Shown here piece by piece: positions 32,443 to 41,917 of a stretch of 48,742 nt of DNA. A program made the position numbers and the translations under genes. The notes under the pieces are model-generated. The model ran no database searches, had not been told where the DNA came from, and saw nothing but the letters and a program-made list of their open reading frames with translations. Numbering within the stretch: the stretch's first letter is position 1; each line of letters starts with the position of its first letter. This DNA is from Paludibacter sp. (GTDB lineage: Bacteria; Bacteroidota; Bacteroidia; Bacteroidales; Paludibacteraceae), in NCBI GenBank assembly GCA_017882285.1, contig JADGPS010000014.1, forward strand, positions 1 through 48,742. The letters are read 5' to 3'.

Positions 32443-33018
32443 ATGTTGAACATTATTATTAGTGGTGCACCCGGTTCCGGGAAAGGGACACAAAGCGACT
32501 TGATCGTAGAAAAATATACGTTAAAGCATTTATCAACAGGCGATTTGCTTCGAAAAGAAATGGCAGAAAAAAGTGAACTGGGACAAATGGTCGAAAGTTA
32601 TATTTCGAGAGGCGAATTAGTCCCCGACAATATGATTATTGATATTTTATTAAAACACATTGAAAATCAGGCCGAGGATAGCAATGGAATTATTTTGGAT
32701 GGATTTCCACGCACCGTTGCGCAAGCCGAAGCATTGGAAATTATGCTTAAAAAACTGGATAAAGAAATTTCGGTTTTAATTGATGTAAAAGTTGATGAAA
32801 ACGAACTGATAAAGCGCCTGATAATGCGTGGTCAGACTTCGGGACGTTGTGATGATAAGCTGGAAACAATCAAAAAACGATTGGATGTATACCATACATT
32901 AACCGAACCAGTAAACGAGTTTTATAAAAATTCCGGCAAATATATTTCCATCGATGGGATGGGTACAATAGCAGAAATTTTTGATCGGATTTCACAGACT
33001 ATTGATTCAAAACGATAA
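32443..33018 (+). CDS. adk: Adenylate kinase
   Basis: A 191-residue nucleotide kinase that interconverts ATP + AMP and 2 ADP. The P-loop is GAPGSGKGTQ (8-17). The AMP-site LSTGDLLRKE and LDGFPRTVAQAEALE follow, and RLIMRGQTSGRCDD marks the LID. The LID is short and lacks the zinc-binding cysteines of long-form enzymes. It begins 22 bp after hpt and is likely co-transcribed. Confidence 0.97.
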   Translation: MLNIIISGAPGSGKGTQSDLIVEKYTLKHLSTGDLLRKEMAEKSELGQMVESYISRGELVPDNMIIDILLKHIENQAEDSNGIILDGFPRTVAQAEALEIMLKKLDKEISVLIDVKVDENELIKRLIMRGQTSGRCDDKLETIKKRLDVYHTLTEPVNEFYKNSGKYISIDGMGTIAEIFDRISQTIDSKR

Positions 33019-33042
33019 TTATCAGCATTTTAAAATAAAATT

Positions 33043-33077
33043 CAAAACACATCTGAAACTAATTCCGGTGTGTTTTG
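33043..33077 (+). terminator. Hairpin between adk and obg
   Basis: CAAAACACA (33043-33051) pairs perfectly with TGTGTTTTG (33069-33077). Only TTATC follows, so it may be a weak terminator or an mRNA-stabilising hairpin. Confidence 0.5.
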
Positions 33078-33102
33078 TTATCTCATAAACTAAATCAAAT
33101 AA

Positions 33103-34242
33103 ATGGCAAGTTCAAACTTTGTAGATTACGTAAAGATATTTTGTCGTTCGGGCAAAGGTGGACCGGGTTCAAAACATTTATACCGCGACAAACTAACTCA
33201 AAAAGGAGGACCCGATGGTGGAGACGGCGGACGTGGAGGTCATATTATTTTACGTGGAAGTAAAAATCACTGGACTTTGATTCATCTCAAATACGCCCGA
33301 CATATTCACGCCGGTGATGGTGAAGGTGGCAGTCTGAGTCGCAGTTTCGGAAAAGAAGGTGAAGATAAAACAATAGAAGTTCCTTGTGGTACAGTGGTTT
33401 ATGATGCCGAAACCGGTGAATTCTTATGCGATATTACCGAAGACGGCGAAGAAGTTATTTTGATAAAAGGTGGACGTGGCGGACAAGGTAACTGGCACTT
33501 TCGTACTGCAACCAATCAAACACCGCGTTTTGCACAACCGGGTGAACCATCAATAGAAAAAACGGTTATTCTTCAACTTAAAGTGCTTGCCGATGTTGGT
33601 TTAGTAGGTTTTCCGAATGCCGGAAAATCAACTTTGCTTTCGGTGGTATCGGCAGCTAAACCCGAAATTGCCGATTATCCTTTTACAACCTTAGTTCCTA
33701 ATTTGGGAATTGTTGCCTATCGAGACAATAAATCGTTTGTGATGGCGGATATTCCGGGAATTATTGAAGGTGCAGCCGAAGGTCGCGGACTTGGATTACG
33801 GTTTTTGCGTCATATTGAACGGAATTCCATTTTGTTGTTCATGATTCCGGTTGACTCAGCCAATCTGCTCGATGAATACAATATCCTGCTTAACGAACTC
33901 AAGCAATATAACCCTGAACTTGTTGACAAACAGCGCATTTTAGCCATCACAAAATGTGATATGCTCGATGATGAATTGTTGACTGAACTAAAAAAAGAAT
34001 TACCAAAAGACATTCAGACCGTTTTCATTTCATCGGTAAGCGGATTAGGAATTCCTGAATTGAAAGACCTTATCTGGACAGAAATAAACAAAGAGTCGAA
34101 TAAGGTGGTGGAAATTACTCACAGACCGATGGAAATAGCTTACCACGAAGTGGAAGAAGAAATTGATGAAGACGATATTGATGAAGAAGAGGAAGATGAT
34201 GATTTAAGTCAGTATAAAGGAATTGGGTGGGATGAACTGTAG
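33103..34242 (+). CDS. obgE: Ribosome-associated GTPase Obg
   Basis: A 379-residue GTPase involved in 50S maturation. The glycine-rich OBG domain occupies residues 1-~158 ([40 protein letters not shown]). The G domain follows: G1 GFPNAGKST (169-177), switch regions with [10 protein letters not shown]3 [10 protein letters not shown], and G4 TKCD. The tail is very acidic ([17 protein letters not shown]). The protein is normally essential. Confidence 0.97.
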   Translation: MASSNFVDYVKIFCRSGKGGPGSKHLYRDKLTQKGGPDGGDGGRGGHIILRGSKNHWTLIHLKYARHIHAGDGEGGSLSRSFGKEGEDKTIEVPCGTVVYDAETGEFLCDITEDGEEVILIKGGRGGQGNWHFRTATNQTPRFAQPGEPSIEKTVILQLKVLADVGLVGFPNAGKSTLLSVVSAAKPEIADYPFTTLVPNLGIVAYRDNKSFVMADIPGIIEGAAEGRGLGLRFLRHIERNSILLFMIPVDSANLLDEYNILLNELKQYNPELVDKQRILAITKCDMLDDELLTELKKELPKDIQTVFISSVSGLGIPELKDLIWTEINKESNKVVEITHRPMEIAYHEVEEEIDEDDIDEEEEDDDLSQYKGIGWDEL

Positions 34243-34243
34243 A

Positions 34244-34275
34244 TAGGAAGTAGTAGGAAGTTTATAGTCGGTAGT
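34244..34275. repeat. ACTATAAACTACCGAC-type repeat between obg and pgeF
   Basis: The 32-bp spacer reads AGGAAGTAGTAGGAAGTTTA and then TAGTCGGTAGT. In reverse this is the ACTACCGACTATAAACTTCC word family also found inside the SpoIID gene and at gene ends elsewhere in the window. Confidence 0.55.
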
Positions 34276-35052
34276 ATGATAACATACCATTTACTTAACA
34301 AATATAATGAAATTGCCCATTTTTGTACCACCCGGCAAGGTGGTATAAGCGTGGGCAATTATGCATCATTTAATTTGAGTCCGTTTTCGGGAGACGATCC
34401 TGAACATTTTACTCAAAACCAACAGATTTTGTGCGATAAACTTGGAATTGATTCAGAAAAATTAATCATTCCATTTCAAACTCACGGTACAGAAATCCGG
34501 GAAATTGACGAAGCGTTTTTCCAACTTTCAACTCACGAAAAGGCGGAATATTTATACGGAGTCGATGCTTTAATTACCCAACTTCCGAAAGTTTGCATCG
34601 GAGTGACCACTGCCGATTGCGTACCTATCTTATTTTTCGAGCCTATCCAAAAAGTAATTGCTGTAGCACATGCCGGTTGGCGTGGAACCTGCGCCCGAAT
34701 TGCCGAGAAAACCGTTAATATTCTTATTGATAAATTCAATTGCAATCCTTCGGATATTCGGATGGTAATCGGACCATCCATTTCTGCCAATGTATATGAA
34801 GTTGGAAAAGAATTGGTTGAAGATTTTGAAAATGCCGGATTTGATTTATCAGAGATTGTGGAAATACGAAATAATGCTTATTTCCTCAATCTTTGGAAAG
34901 CCAATCAGCAATTAGTAGAAAAAGTTGGAATTTTATCAGAACATATAGAAATTGTTGGAATTTGCACGTTTACAGAGTACGAACGTTTTTTTTCTGCACG
35001 CCGACTTGGGATAAAATCCGGACGAATGTTGAGCGGAATAATGATTAGATAA
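34276..35052 (+). CDS. pgeF: Purine nucleoside phosphorylase / multicopper polyphenol oxidase (YfiH family)
   Basis: A 258-residue protein of the YfiH/PgeF family. The core has FCTTRQGGISVGNYASFNL, VDALIT, the metal-site TTADCVPILFF and AHAGWRGT, and the C-terminal CTFTEYERFFSARR. Family members have been described as purine nucleoside phosphorylase/adenosine deaminase and as peptidoglycan editing factors. The enzymes bind zinc through Cys and His. It sits in a run with hpt and adk, which fits a purine role. Confidence 0.9.
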   Translation: MITYHLLNKYNEIAHFCTTRQGGISVGNYASFNLSPFSGDDPEHFTQNQQILCDKLGIDSEKLIIPFQTHGTEIREIDEAFFQLSTHEKAEYLYGVDALITQLPKVCIGVTTADCVPILFFEPIQKVIAVAHAGWRGTCARIAEKTVNILIDKFNCNPSDIRMVIGPSISANVYEVGKELVEDFENAGFDLSEIVEIRNNAYFLNLWKANQQLVEKVGILSEHIEIVGICTFTEYERFFSARRLGIKSGRMLSGIMIR

Positions 35053-35077
35053 TGTGATAATATCACAATTGAAAGAA

Positions 35078-35737
35078 ATGAAGATTCAAATCTCCTCTAA
35101 AATCAAAGAAGCTTGCCCCAATCTGAATCTGGCAATTCTCACTTGCGAAGTAAAAAATTCAGTTACTTCGGATGAATTCTGGGTTGAAATGGAAACTGAG
35201 ATTCAACGAATCAAATCCAGTTATTCGTTGGAAGAAATCAATAAACGTCCTAAAATTGCTTCAACCCGTAAAATCTATAAAGCCTTAGGGAAAGATCCGA
35301 ATCGTTACCGTCCATCTGCCGAAGCTTTGTGCCGGAGAATTATACGTGAAATACCTGTTTATAAGGTTAGCACGTTGGTTGATATTATAAATCTTGTTTC
35401 TATTCGAAGCGGATTCTCTATTGGGGGTTTCGATTCGGACAAAATTCAGGGAGATGTAGAACTGGGAGTCGGAACATCCGAAGATGAATTTGAAGCCATT
35501 AGGCGTGGACTGTTGAACGTGGAAGGTTTGCCGCTTTATCGCGACCAGCTTGGTGGAATAGGCACGCCAACCAGCGACAACGAACGAACTAAAATTTCGG
35601 AAAGCACAACCCATTTACTAATGATTATTAACGGTTATTCCAGCAAATCAGGATTAGAGGAAGCTGCAAATCATGCTCTGGAATTACTCAGGAAATATGC
35701 GGATTTGAGAAGATATGAACTTATCCGGATTGAATGA
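35078..35737 (+). CDS. B3/B4 (PheT-like) tRNA-binding domain protein
   Basis: A 219-residue protein matching the B3/B4 editing-type domain of phenylalanyl-tRNA synthetase beta: ALGKDPNRYRPSAEALCRRI, STLVDIINLVSIRSGFSIGG and RRGLLNVEGLPLYRDQLGG. Stand-alone B3/B4 proteins may hydrolyse mischarged aminoacyl-tRNA, but this is not established. The ATG at 35078 is preferred; a GTG at 35054, one base after the pgeF stop, is possible. A palindrome TGTGATA-A-TATCACA (35053-35067) lies between these starts. Confidence 0.85.
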   Translation: MKIQISSKIKEACPNLNLAILTCEVKNSVTSDEFWVEMETEIQRIKSSYSLEEINKRPKIASTRKIYKALGKDPNRYRPSAEALCRRIIREIPVYKVSTLVDIINLVSIRSGFSIGGFDSDKIQGDVELGVGTSEDEFEAIRRGLLNVEGLPLYRDQLGGIGTPTSDNERTKISESTTHLLMIINGYSSKSGLEEAANHALELLRKYADLRRYELIRIE

Positions 35738-35758
35738 CAAATTGTTTTTGAACCAAAA

Positions 35759-35791
35759 AATCCGGACAATTGCAGTGCAAAAGTCCGGATT
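35759..35791. terminator. Bidirectional terminator between convergent genes
   Basis: AATCCGGAC (35759-35767) pairs with GTCCGGATT (35783-35791). A-rich sequence lies on the left and GATTTATATT on the right, so it can end transcription from both sides. Confidence 0.75.
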
Positions 35792-35813
35792 GATTTATAT
35801 TATTAAGCCCAAT

Positions 35814-37457
35814 TTATTTTCGGCCTACTTCCTTTGCCCAATCACCCCGGAAAATCAGTTTCTGGTCGTGAATTTTAAAAGTAAACTTACCATATTGAAC
35901 CGTCACTCCTGCCGATGCATTTACAATCCAGCAATTATCGGGAATGGCAAAGAAATTCTCTGTAGAAATCGTTTTTTTATACAGTTGATCCTTGATTGAA
36001 ACGGTGGCCTGCGGTCCGACTTCCCAACCCAGATGCGTGTTGAAACTTACGCGAAGATCATCAATCAGTTTAAAGTTTTCTTTCGTTTCAATATTGGTTT
36101 TAATGCTTCCTATTTTTCCTGCATTCAAATCTTTATCCGGTGTTACTTCAATCGATAATTTTGGCAATTCAAACGGTTTTTCAGCATCCAGAATAAGAAT
36201 TGATTCTGTTTTAATCAATTTATTATCTTTGTTATAAAACTCAAATAAAAGGTCCATATCTTCAATTCCTTTGGGAGCAAGAGCTAACTGATCGGCAAAA
36301 TAGCCTTCTTTGGTTATGTTTTTAGAATACAAAACCTTGTCATTCAGTTTTACCACCACTTTTTTGGTTTCTTTATCTGTGTAAAGTTCCAGTGGAATTT
36401 TATTAGTTGTATAAATTTCTTTGTTTTTAGGGCTGATTATCAATGCTTTCATATAATCGCGCAAGGCGAACCAAACCGGACGCGGAGAGCCGTATTTATC
36501 GTTCTTATCGCTGTAGCCCCAAAAGCCAAACCATTCTTCAGGTTGCTCCGGATTATGAATAGTTGCATTACCACCTTTCCACCAACCATCGGCATAATAA
36601 AACGGACATATTCCAACGGCACCGGCATCCAGCAAATCGCGATAATTCGAAATCAATCCTGTCGTTTGTTGTGCTATGGTATTTCCTCCATACCGGCCGA
36701 AACCGTGATGCGAAACCGAATAACCAAACTCGGTGGTAATCAATGGTTTTTTCAAACCGTTTAATTCATATAATCCTTTTATATAATCCTTGAAACCAAT
36801 GGTGGCAGTTTGCGCCTCGGTGTGATCATAGCAATTGTAAGCATATACATCAAAAATATTTTCATCAATATAATCGCTGATCATGGCATTGGCCGAAATG
36901 GTTACCGGAATTCCCGGATGTTCTTTGTGAATGATAGTCATCAAATCTTTCATCAGATTTACAAAAGCTTTTCCAGACACTTTGTACACATGATCGGTTT
37001 GTGGTTCGTTTAGAATGAGATACGTTATTATACAATCGTATTTTTTGGAATAGTTCATTACTTTTCTCACCGAATCTTCGCAATCCTTTACAAACTTAGG
37101 ATCACCGTAATCTTTATCCGGAGCTACCGCAATTCCCATTATGAGTTTCAACCCCGAATTCTGAACGAGTTTTAATTGTGGTTCACTAAACTGACTCCAG
37201 GTACGAATAGCATTATAACCTCCTTCTTTTATGACTTTCAGGTCAAATTTCATCAAATCCAGATCATCGGTTCTGACATCTTCATACGGATGTTGTCCGG
37301 GACGGGCACCGATTTCATATCCTATGGCTTTGATAAAGTATTTTTCACCGTTCAGATAATACCAGTTATCTTTTATTTCAATAGTCGTTTTCGACTGGGA
37401 ATATCCTGTAAACAGAGAAGCTAACAGAGACAGGAAAAGCATAATTTTTGTTTTCAT
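35814..37457 (-). CDS. Exported clan GH-A glycoside hydrolase (GH2/GH5-like barrel)
   Basis: A 547-residue protein with a signal peptide (MKTKIMLFLSLLASLFTGYSQ). The barrel starts with KAIGYEIG and GGYNAIRTWSQFSEP (79-93). The acid/base motif LILNEPQ gives Glu151, and the nucleophile motif LITTEFGYS gives Glu243, the Asn-Glu...Glu pair of clan GH-A. After residue ~340 come beta-rich C-terminal domains. The overall design resembles Bacteroidota GH2-TIM-barrel or beta-glucanase-like proteins; I cannot choose a family or substrate. It stands alone between a terminator and xseB. Confidence 0.8.
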   Translation of the reverse strand: MKTKIMLFLSLLASLFTGYSQSKTTIEIKDNWYYLNGEKYFIKAIGYEIGARPGQHPYEDVRTDDLDLMKFDLKVIKEGGYNAIRTWSQFSEPQLKLVQNSGLKLIMGIAVAPDKDYGDPKFVKDCEDSVRKVMNYSKKYDCIITYLILNEPQTDHVYKVSGKAFVNLMKDLMTIIHKEHPGIPVTISANAMISDYIDENIFDVYAYNCYDHTEAQTATIGFKDYIKGLYELNGLKKPLITTEFGYSVSHHGFGRYGGNTIAQQTTGLISNYRDLLDAGAVGICPFYYADGWWKGGNATIHNPEQPEEWFGFWGYSDKNDKYGSPRPVWFALRDYMKALIISPKNKEIYTTNKIPLELYTDKETKKVVVKLNDKVLYSKNITKEGYFADQLALAPKGIEDMDLLFEFYNKDNKLIKTESILILDAEKPFELPKLSIEVTPDKDLNAGKIGSIKTNIETKENFKLIDDLRVSFNTHLGWEVGPQATVSIKDQLYKKTISTENFFAIPDNCWIVNASAGVTVQYGKFTFKIHDQKLIFRGDWAKEVGRK

Positions 37458-37503
37458 ATTTTATTAAATGATTTATTTTCAATAAAATGTGTTCAAAAAG
37501 AAA

Positions 37504-37701
37504 TTAATCCAGTTGTTCGAGCATTTTCTCCAATTCTTCGTCCAGATCATGCAATTGTTTTTTGCAAAGATCCATCAAAATTGCAGCTCTCTTCACTTTT
37601 TCTGAAATCACATCCATATTCACTTCTGAATTATTTTCCAGTTCCGCCAGAATTTGTTCCAGTTCGGCAACTGCTTCGGTGTAAGTAAGTTTTTGTTTCA
37701 T
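37504..37701 (-). CDS. xseB: Exodeoxyribonuclease VII small subunit
   Basis: A 65-residue helical protein, MKQKLTYTEAVAELEQILAE near the start, then SEVNMDVISEKVKRAAIL and LCKKQLHDLDEELEKMLEQ. This is the standard XseB pattern. It partners XseA in single-strand exonuclease VII. I start at ATG 37701; the open frame extends 23 codons upstream, but those codons translate a CCCCTAAAGGGG repeat. xseA is not adjacent. Confidence 0.92.
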   Translation of the reverse strand: MKQKLTYTEAVAELEQILAELENNSEVNMDVISEKVKRAAILMDLCKKQLHDLDEELEKMLEQLD

Positions 37702-37715
37702 GATTAGTAATTTTT

Positions 37716-37812
37716 GCCCCCAACCCCTAAAGGGGAGTTTAGTTGTGATTATTTGTTTAATAGGTCTCATAAAAAAAGTGTATCCAAAGTTCCCCTTTAG
37801 GGGTTAGGGGCC
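37716..37812. repeat. Inverted pair of CCCCTAAAGGGG-type repeats (REPIN-like), pair 3
   Basis: The left unit (37716-37738) contains CCCCCAACCCCTAAAGGGGA. The right unit (37790-37812), TCCCCTTTAGGGGTTAGGGG, is its near-perfect inverted copy 50 bp away. The pair fills the gap between the ClC gene and xseB and ends one base from the ClC stop codon. Confidence 0.75.
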
Positions 37813-37813
37813 A

Positions 37814-39592
37814 TTATTCATCCGAAAAATGCACCAGCACATGTCTATAAGAATTGAAAATCTTTGATTTTGACACAAAACCAAGATATACTTTATTCTC
37901 GTCAATCACCGGCAAATACCACGAACCAGTATCTTCAAATATATCCATCACTTTCTCCATCGGCATATTTACATTGAGAAATGCAGGTGGCGAGGTCATC
38001 AGTTTTTTGACACGAAACCGATTGTATAAATCAGGTCGGAACATGATATTTCGAACTTCATCAACCAGTACAATACCCACAATGACGCGGGTTTCTGGAT
38101 TTAACACCGGGAACAAATTTCGTTTGGAACGGGAAATTTCTTTCACCAATTCACCCAAGGTCATTTCGGGGGATAATTCTATAAAATCCGTTTCAATAAA
38201 GTTTTCCATTTTCAGCATAGTCAGAATTGCTTTGTCTTTGTGATGCGTCATCAATTCGCCTTTTTGAGCCAAACGCATGGCATACAGACTGTGCGGTTCA
38301 AAAAGAATAATTGTCAGGTACGAAATTGTGGATACAATTATCAAGGTCATAAAGAGGTTATAACCTCCGGTAAGTTCAGCAATAAGGAAAATTCCTGTCA
38401 GGGGTGCATGCATTACTCCAGCCATTACTCCGGCCATACCGGCTAACGCAAAATTCTCTTCAGGTACCAAAAATCCCAACAAAGAAAGGACATGTGCCAC
38501 TACAAAACCGGTTAAACAGCCTATAAATAAAGACGGTGCAAAAATACCACCCACACCACCGGCACTCGTTGTAGCAGCCGATGCAAATATCTTAAAAACA
38601 ACAATCAAACCAAGATAAACGATAATAATCCAGGGACTGTTACCAAAGCCAAGAAAATAACTTCGGTCGAACAAAGAAGAAGAATGACCGTTAAGCAATG
38701 CCACAACCGAATCATAACCTTCACCATAAAGAGGAGGAAAAAGGAAAATAAGGATGCTCAGGATCACTCCTCCCAGGGCTATTTTCTGGTAAGGTTTGTT
38801 CAGTTTGCGAAAAATGCCTTCCAGCCAGATCGTTCCCCTTGTAAAAGAAAGTGAAACAAGTCCGCAAATAACACCTAACAAAATCAGATACGGAATTCGC
38901 TCGATGGCAAAAGGTTGGTATTTGCTAAACTGAAAAGTAAATGAACTCCCAACGAAAAAATAGGAAAGAGCAGTAGCCGTTGCCGACGAAATAAGCAATG
39001 GGACAATGGCGGTAAGGGTCATTTCGAGCATTAAAACCTCCAGCGTAAACATCAATCCGGCAATGGGAGCCTTAAAAATACCGCCGATAGCTCCGGCTGC
39101 ACCGCATCCCACCAGCAGCATCAACGTTTTCTGGTCCAATTTGAAGAAATTTCCCAAATTGGAACCAATGGCAGCACCAGTCAGCACTATCGGCGCTTCC
39201 GCTCCTACCGAACCACCAAAACCAATGGTAATGGAGCTTCCAACCAATGAAGTCCAAATATTGTGAAGCCTCATTATACTTTTTCGCTGTGAAATGGCAT
39301 ACAAAATGCGTGTAACACCATGACTGATATTGTCTTTTACAACATAACGAACGAAGAGCGATGTAATTAAAATACCGATAGCGGGAAAAACCAAGTACCA
39401 GTAGTTTACTTCATTTCTATTGAAATGACTGGTAAGCAGAATTTGAATGAAGTGAATGGATGTTTTAAGCAGGAAACAAGCAATTGCAGCAAAAATCCCG
39501 ACAACGAAACTTAATATCAGAATAAAGTTTCGCTCTTTTATGTGCGTTTCCCGCCACGCAATCATTGTTAAATACCACCTTTTATTTTCCAT
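37814..39592 (-). CDS. ClC-type chloride channel/antiporter with CBS domains
   Basis: A 592-residue membrane protein. The ClC core has the selectivity loops GFGGSVGAEAPIVLTG (with the gating-type Glu in GAEAP), AAGAIGGIFKAPIAGLMF, and GGVGGIFAPSLFIG. Two CBS domains fill the last ~140 residues (ETDFIELSPEMTLGELVKEI and MTSPPAFLNVNMPMEKVMDI), probably binding adenine nucleotides. I start at MENKRWYL (39592). An ATG 24 bases upstream is possible. It is the third gene after tsaC and a sugar transferase. Transport of chloride or fluoride in exchange for protons is likely. Confidence 0.92.
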   Translation of the reverse strand: MENKRWYLTMIAWRETHIKERNFILILSFVVGIFAAIACFLLKTSIHFIQILLTSHFNRNEVNYWYLVFPAIGILITSLFVRYVVKDNISHGVTRILYAISQRKSIMRLHNIWTSLVGSSITIGFGGSVGAEAPIVLTGAAIGSNLGNFFKLDQKTLMLLVGCGAAGAIGGIFKAPIAGLMFTLEVLMLEMTLTAIVPLLISSATATALSYFFVGSSFTFQFSKYQPFAIERIPYLILLGVICGLVSLSFTRGTIWLEGIFRKLNKPYQKIALGGVILSILIFLFPPLYGEGYDSVVALLNGHSSSLFDRSYFLGFGNSPWIIIVYLGLIVVFKIFASAATTSAGGVGGIFAPSLFIGCLTGFVVAHVLSLLGFLVPEENFALAGMAGVMAGVMHAPLTGIFLIAELTGGYNLFMTLIIVSTISYLTIILFEPHSLYAMRLAQKGELMTHHKDKAILTMLKMENFIETDFIELSPEMTLGELVKEISRSKRNLFPVLNPETRVIVGIVLVDEVRNIMFRPDLYNRFRVKKLMTSPPAFLNVNMPMEKVMDIFEDTGSWYLPVIDENKVYLGFVSKSKIFNSYRHVLVHFSDE

Positions 39593-39638
39593 GCCTTTGT
39601 AAAAAACTTGCCACAAAGATATAAAAATTACGGCTTTA

Positions 39639-41042
39639 TTAAATCCCTTTTCCTTTAAAAATAATTTCGAAAGTGTACATTAGAATTTTAGCATCAGTCG
39701 CTAACGACATATTTTCCATGTAAATAATGTCATAATTCAAGCGTTCAATCATTTTTCCAACCGAATCGGAATAGCCGATTTTGATGGGACCCCATGATGT
39801 CAGTCCCGGTCTGATTTTATAAAGCAAGCAATAATAAGGAGCCTTTTCTGTAATTTTATTGATATAAAAACGTCGTTCCGGTCGAGGTCCCACCAGACTC
39901 ATATCGCCTTTCAGGATATTCCAGAATTGAGGGATTTCATCGATTCGATACTTCCGAAGGATTTTACCAATAGGAGTAACCCGGTCGTCGTTGGCACTGC
40001 TTAACTTTGGAGTACCGTTTTCAGAACCAATATACATAGTTCTGAATTTAATTATATTAAACGGTCGTCCGTATCTGCCTATCCTTTCCTGACGATAAAA
40101 AACAGGACCTTTGGAGTCTCTTTTTATTTTAATGGAGAAATAAAAAATAAACGGTGAAAGCACCAGCAACGAAACAAAAGAAATCACAATATCAAAAAAT
40201 CGTTTTACGCTTGCTTCCCAATCGGACATCGACGATTTAGTAATACATACCAACGGACTTATTTCCAGTTTGCTGATCTTGGCACTACCGATTAATATCT
40301 CAAATAAACGCGGGGTAAACTGAATTTCGATATTAAAGCGATAGAGGAGATTGATGATGTTGAATAATTCTTTTTCTTCCGCATCATTATCAAGTGCTAC
40401 AATGGTTTCCTGAATATCAAGGTTTTCAATAATAGAAGCTATCTGAGACAGGTTTCCGACTATTCTTTCATTCGCTACTTTCGCTTTATTACTGGTTGAC
40501 ACGAATCCTTTCAGGGTGTTTTGTTGCGCGTATTTTTCAATATCATCCCCAATTTTCTTCGCATTATCTCCTGTTCCGATAATCAACGTGTTAATTGTCC
40601 ATTTTTTCGTTTTATAATTGTGTTGTATCTGCGAAAAAATAATATCTCTGAATAGAAAAGTAAAACAGAATAAAAGCCCGAATAATACTAATAATGAAAA
40701 ATAGAAATACTCATAAGAAACAATTACGTCACCCAACTTTAACGCGAAAAATACTGATACCGAAATTATGGCTGAAGAAGATATGGTGCTAAGAATTACA
40801 CTTATTCTGGTTTTATGTTGAGAATTCAGGTAAAAGCCTGCTAAATAATGTACAAACACACAGCAAAACGGGAATAGAATCAAGCTGCTAAAATAATCGT
40901 AATTAGGGACGAGAATTCGAAAGCTATCAAAAATTTCAATATCGTTAATTAATTTTCTGAATATGAAAAATGCCACCCACACAAGCAGTGCAGCCAATAT
41001 GTCGAAAAGAATATATTTTAAAAAAAGTCGATTTTTATTCAT
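39639..41042 (-). CDS. Polyprenyl-phosphate sugar-1-phosphate transferase (WbaP/WcaJ type)
   Basis: A 467-residue inner-membrane enzyme that starts surface polysaccharide assembly by moving a sugar phosphate onto undecaprenyl phosphate. Four N-terminal hydrophobic segments (within ~1-140) precede a CoA-binding-like domain. The C-terminal catalytic domain has RFFDIVISFVSLLVLSPF, VFYRQERIGRYGRPFNIIKF, the FRTM motif, and DEIPQFWNILKGDMSLVGPR. Its start overlaps the tsaC stop by one base (TAATG), so translation is coupled. No other glycosyltransferase is in this window. Confidence 0.92.
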   Translation of the reverse strand: MNKNRLFLKYILFDILAALLVWVAFFIFRKLINDIEIFDSFRILVPNYDYFSSLILFPFCCVFVHYLAGFYLNSQHKTRISVILSTISSSAIISVSVFFALKLGDVIVSYEYFYFSLLVLFGLLFCFTFLFRDIIFSQIQHNYKTKKWTINTLIIGTGDNAKKIGDDIEKYAQQNTLKGFVSTSNKAKVANERIVGNLSQIASIIENLDIQETIVALDNDAEEKELFNIINLLYRFNIEIQFTPRLFEILIGSAKISKLEISPLVCITKSSMSDWEASVKRFFDIVISFVSLLVLSPFIFYFSIKIKRDSKGPVFYRQERIGRYGRPFNIIKFRTMYIGSENGTPKLSSANDDRVTPIGKILRKYRIDEIPQFWNILKGDMSLVGPRPERRFYINKITEKAPYYCLLYKIRPGLTSWGPIKIGYSDSVGKMIERLNYDIIYMENMSLATDAKILMYTFEIIFKGKGI

Positions 41043-41605
41043 TATTCCCTGATTAGCTGAAAAATATTTCCTTTTCCGAGTTTAATAATAGACGATGGTT
41101 TTGGTTTGGAGATATCTTCCCGACGAAAATTTACAACATAATCAACAGCCGATTTGATTTCTTCCGAAATTTGATTAAAATTAGCCGGAGTAGGTTCACC
41201 GCTCACATTTGCTGAAGTTGAAACTATTGGTTTTCGGAACTGAGTACATAAATTTCTTGAAAATACTTCTTTCGTTATTCTGATTCCAATTGTTTTATCG
41301 TCTGCTATAAGATTCGATGCCAAATTTTTAGCTTGTGGATAAATGATAGTTAATGGTTTTTCAGCCATTTCAATTAAATCCCACGCAATATCAGGAACTT
41401 CGTCAACATACCCCTGAAGTTTAGCGGGATTATCAACCAGAACAAGCATAGCTTTTGTATCTGTTCGTTTTTTTATTTCAAAAATACGTTTTACAGCACT
41501 TTCATTCGTTGCATCACAGCCAATTCCCCAGACTGTATCGGTTGGGTAAAGAATTATTCCTCCCGAACGAAGGACTTCAATCGTTCTCTTTATTTCATCC
41601 TGCAT
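41042..41605 (-). CDS. tsaC: L-threonylcarbamoyladenylate synthase (Sua5/TsaC family)
   Basis: A 187-residue enzyme that makes threonylcarbamoyl-AMP for t6A37 in ANN-decoding tRNAs. The signature ILYPTDTVWGIGCDA is followed by KKRTDTKAMLVLVDN, GIRIT and PIVSTSANVSGEPTP. It lacks the extra C-terminal Sua5 domain, so it is the TsaC (YrdC) length. First gene of the three-gene operon with the sugar transferase and the ClC protein. Confidence 0.94.
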   Translation of the reverse strand: MQDEIKRTIEVLRSGGIILYPTDTVWGIGCDATNESAVKRIFEIKKRTDTKAMLVLVDNPAKLQGYVDEVPDIAWDLIEMAEKPLTIIYPQAKNLASNLIADDKTIGIRITKEVFSRNLCTQFRKPIVSTSANVSGEPTPANFNQISEEIKSAVDYVVNFRREDISKPKPSSIIKLGKGNIFQLIRE

Positions 41606-41917
41606 TTCAATCCGATTGATAAATATACTTCAAAAGACCATTAAATAAAATAAACGCCAAAAAATACAAATTATTTCTTTTTTACATTGAGATTCTTTGT
41701 TGCAAAGATAATATTAAATGTTTCAATAAAATTAGTTGGCTATTTCAGGTTTCTAAAAAGTCAGGTTGTAGGTTTAAAATCTTTTCTTTACCTTTACAGC
41801 ACTGAAAAGCACGTTTTTGAGTGATGATGATTTCTCAGTTTAAAGGTCTGATAAATAATAGGTTGTTTCATTTTTAGGAGTAGAAACTTCTCACGCCGAG
41901 TGGAAAAATAATACACA
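41606..41917. promoter_or_regulatory. Divergent promoter region of tsaC and recJ
   Basis: The 312-bp gap has no gene. For tsaC, the minus strand carries TATCTTTG at 41710-41703, matching TAnnTTTG. For recJ, TTG at 41766-41768 and TACCTTTA at 41789-41796 are 20 bases apart, one base off consensus, leaving a leader of over 100 nt. I see no clear hairpin or operator in the rest. Confidence 0.5.

Noticed and set aside
35078-35737. Fragment of a broken pheT gene
   Set aside because: The domain is complete with its own start and stop, and no other PheT parts are found on either side.
37702-37770. N-terminal extension of XseB
   Set aside because: The extra codons translate a CCCCTAAAGGGG repeat, and the family start aligns with the ATG at 37701.
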